12,975 nucleotides of DNA, from assembly GCA_029865675.1 (NCBI GenBank), contig JARXAU010000051.1:1-12975 (forward strand), read 5' to 3'. How positions within the stretch are numbered: position 1 is the stretch's first letter; each line of letters begins with the position of its first letter. This stretch comes from Rhodoferax sp. GTDB taxonomy: Bacteria; Pseudomonadota; Gammaproteobacteria; Burkholderiales; Burkholderiaceae_C. The notes beneath the pieces are model-generated. The model did not search any database. It worked only from the letters and a program-made list of their open reading frames with translations, and was not told the origin of the DNA. The position numbers and the translations under genes are program-made. Shown here one piece after another: positions 11,668 through 12,975 of this stretch.

Positions 11668-12975
11668 GTGCCACCCGCCAATCCCGCCGTCGTAGCGAAG
11701 GCGGCCGTAAAACGCTTGCCGCGCGGGGCGCTGCTTGGCCTTTGTGCGGTGTACGTGCTCGCCGGGTTCTTGGGCCGCGAAGGTTGGAAGAGCGCAGACA
11801 TGGTCGCTATGGGGTTCATGTCCGAGCTGGCAGCTTACCGAACCGATTGGTGGCAACCTACATTGGTCGGGATTGCTTCAGAACACAAGGCCTTAATCCC
11901 CTATTGGCTAGGCGCTTGGATGATTCAGTTGGCGCCAAACCAAGAAGCGGCGCTGTGGCTGATTCGCCTGCCATTCGCAGTGCTTTTAGCAGTGGCCATG
12001 TCAGGAACTTGGTATGGCACTTACTACCTGGCAAAAAGTCCCAGGGCGCAACCCGTAGCCTTTGCGTTTGGGGGCCAAGCCGGGCCCAGCGATTACGCCC
12101 GCACTGTGGCGGACGGGGGATTATTGGCCTTGATCGCCTGCTTGGGATTGGCCCAACTGGGCCATGAAACCACCCCGGCCCTGGCGCAGCTGGGGTTCAT
12201 GGGGCTGTATTTTTATGGCGTAAGCGCCCTGCCCTACGGTTGGCGACTGGCGGGACCAGCGACACTTCTGGGGCAGATCGGCCTAAGCCTGAGCGGCGCG
12301 CCAACGCTGGCCATCCTGTACGGCGCGGGTTGCTTATTGCTAGGGGCACCGAACCGCACATCCACAGAGGGCGTTTGGAGTGCGCATGCTGCCCGGCGTA
12401 ATGCCACCGCAACCTTGTTTTTTGGCTGCATTTTGAGCGCCGTCATTGCCACATCACTTAACCTATGGCAATGGTCAGTGATTGCCCCTGCGGCTCTGTG
12501 GATCGATTGGAACGGCTACTTTCAACTACTGGTCTGGTTTACGTGGCCAGCATGGCCTTTGGCGCTATGGGCGGTATGGCGCTGGCGCGGGCAGATTAGC
12601 AGCCGACATATTGCGCTGCCACTGTGGCTAATGGCCGTTACGTTGTTTGCGACACTGTTCACCGGCTCATCCGACCGGACTCTGTTACTGGGGCTACCTG
12701 CACTGGCCAGCCTGGCGGCTTTTGCGTTGCCTACCCTGCAGCGACAAATCGCATCCTTGATCGACTGGTTTACGCTGCTGTTTTTCTCGGGGTGTGGACT
12801 GATCGTTTGGGTAGTGTGGGTGGCGATGCAAACCGGTTTTCCCAGCGCGCCGGCAGCCAACGTCGCGCGTTTGGCACCGGGCTTTGAGCCTCAGTTTTCT
12901 CTCACGCTCTTGTTGCTCGCCATGGCGGCGACGACTTGCTGGGCAGCGCTTGTACGCTGGCGCACTCACCGACAC
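11668..12975 (+). CDS. Polytopic membrane protein, possible GT-C (ArnT-like) glycosyltransferase, 3' truncated by the window
   Basis: A single frame stays open from the L31 terminator to the window end (436 codons shown, no stop). It encodes many hydrophobic helices, the first at about residues 21-36 (GALLGLCAVYVLAGFLG), followed by a loop with GREGWKSADMVAMG (36-49). Later loops hold GQAGPSDYARTVADGG (136-151) and HETTPALAQLG. The layout and the first-loop acid (Asp44) resemble GT-C glycosyltransferases that use lipid-linked sugars in the periplasm, such as ArnT. The classic DE pair is not obvious, so activity and substrate stay open. The start is uncertain: GTG at 11668 or TTG at 11653, neither with a ribosome site. 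The Trp and Leu richness is normal for such proteins. Because the C-terminus is missing, the soluble domain expected in ArnT relatives cannot be examined. Confidence 0.7.
   Translation, partial: MPPANPAVVAKAAVKRLPRGALLGLCAVYVLAGFLGREGWKSADMVAMGFMSELAAYRTDWWQPTLVGIASEHKALIPYWLGAWMIQLAPNQEAALWLIRLPFAVLLAVAMSGTWYGTYYLAKSPRAQPVAFAFGGQAGPSDYARTVADGGLLALIACLGLAQLGHETTPALAQLGFMGLYFYGVSALPYGWRLAGPATLLGQIGLSLSGAPTLAILYGAGCLLLGAPNRTSTEGVWSAHAARRNATATLFFGCILSAVIATSLNLWQWSVIAPAALWIDWNGYFQLLVWFTWPAWPLALWAVWRWRGQISSRHIALPLWLMAVTLFATLFTGSSDRTLLLGLPALASLAAFALPTLQRQIASLIDWFTLLFFSGCGLIVWVVWVAMQTGFPSAPAANVARLAPGFEPQFSLTLLLLAMAATTCWAALVRWRTHRH

Noticed and set aside
12522..12860. Minus-strand frame inside the last membrane protein gene
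   Set aside because: It is a shadow of a continuous plus-strand frame with clear transmembrane composition.

Overview
The window looks like chromosomal DNA from a betaproteobacterium of the order Burkholderiales, probably near Comamonadaceae. This is inferred from protein character and gene order, not from a database search. It is GC-rich by eye, densely coding and almost entirely housekeeping. No insertion sequence, phage gene, CRISPR array, tRNA or rRNA was seen. The longest stretch without a main gene is the trxA-rho spacer (9674-9937).

Layout. (1) 1-697: a complete VapBC toxin-antitoxin pair with an inverted repeat upstream, the only clearly accessory element. (2) 709-4226: a block matching the Escherichia coli neighbourhood mltD-gloB-yafS-rnhA. 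An rnhA and YafS-like methyltransferase operon lies on the minus strand. It diverges from a gloB (glyoxalase II) and mltD (lytic transglycosylase) operon on the plus strand, and the two divergent start codons overlap inside one CATG. (3) 4264-7780, minus strand: dnaX, ybaB/ebfC and recR, the ancient replication and recombination operon, followed by a MAPEG-family membrane protein. dnaX has a run of nine A with an immediate stop in both alternative frames, so it probably makes a short gamma form as well as full-length tau. (4) 7830-7926, plus strand: the small bacterial SRP RNA (4.5S type), divergent from dnaX. (5) 7931-9190, minus strand: an HI0933-type flavoprotein. (6) 9344-11583, plus strand: trxA, a strong terminator, a C-rich rho leader, rho, and the zinc-free type B ribosomal protein L31, ending in an intrinsic terminator. 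(7) 11668 to the window end: a polytopic membrane protein resembling GT-C (ArnT-like) glycosyltransferases, cut by the window edge.

How the parts work together. RNase HI, DnaX, EbfC and RecR serve replication and repair. Rho, L31 and SRP RNA serve transcription, translation and protein targeting. Thioredoxin and glyoxalase II handle redox and methylglyoxal detoxification. MltD and the membrane protein act on the envelope. No undescribed multi-gene system is visible. The most interesting signals are regulatory: the dnaX slippery run, the overlapping divergent starts of gloB and the methyltransferase with possibly leaderless promoters, and the rho leader.
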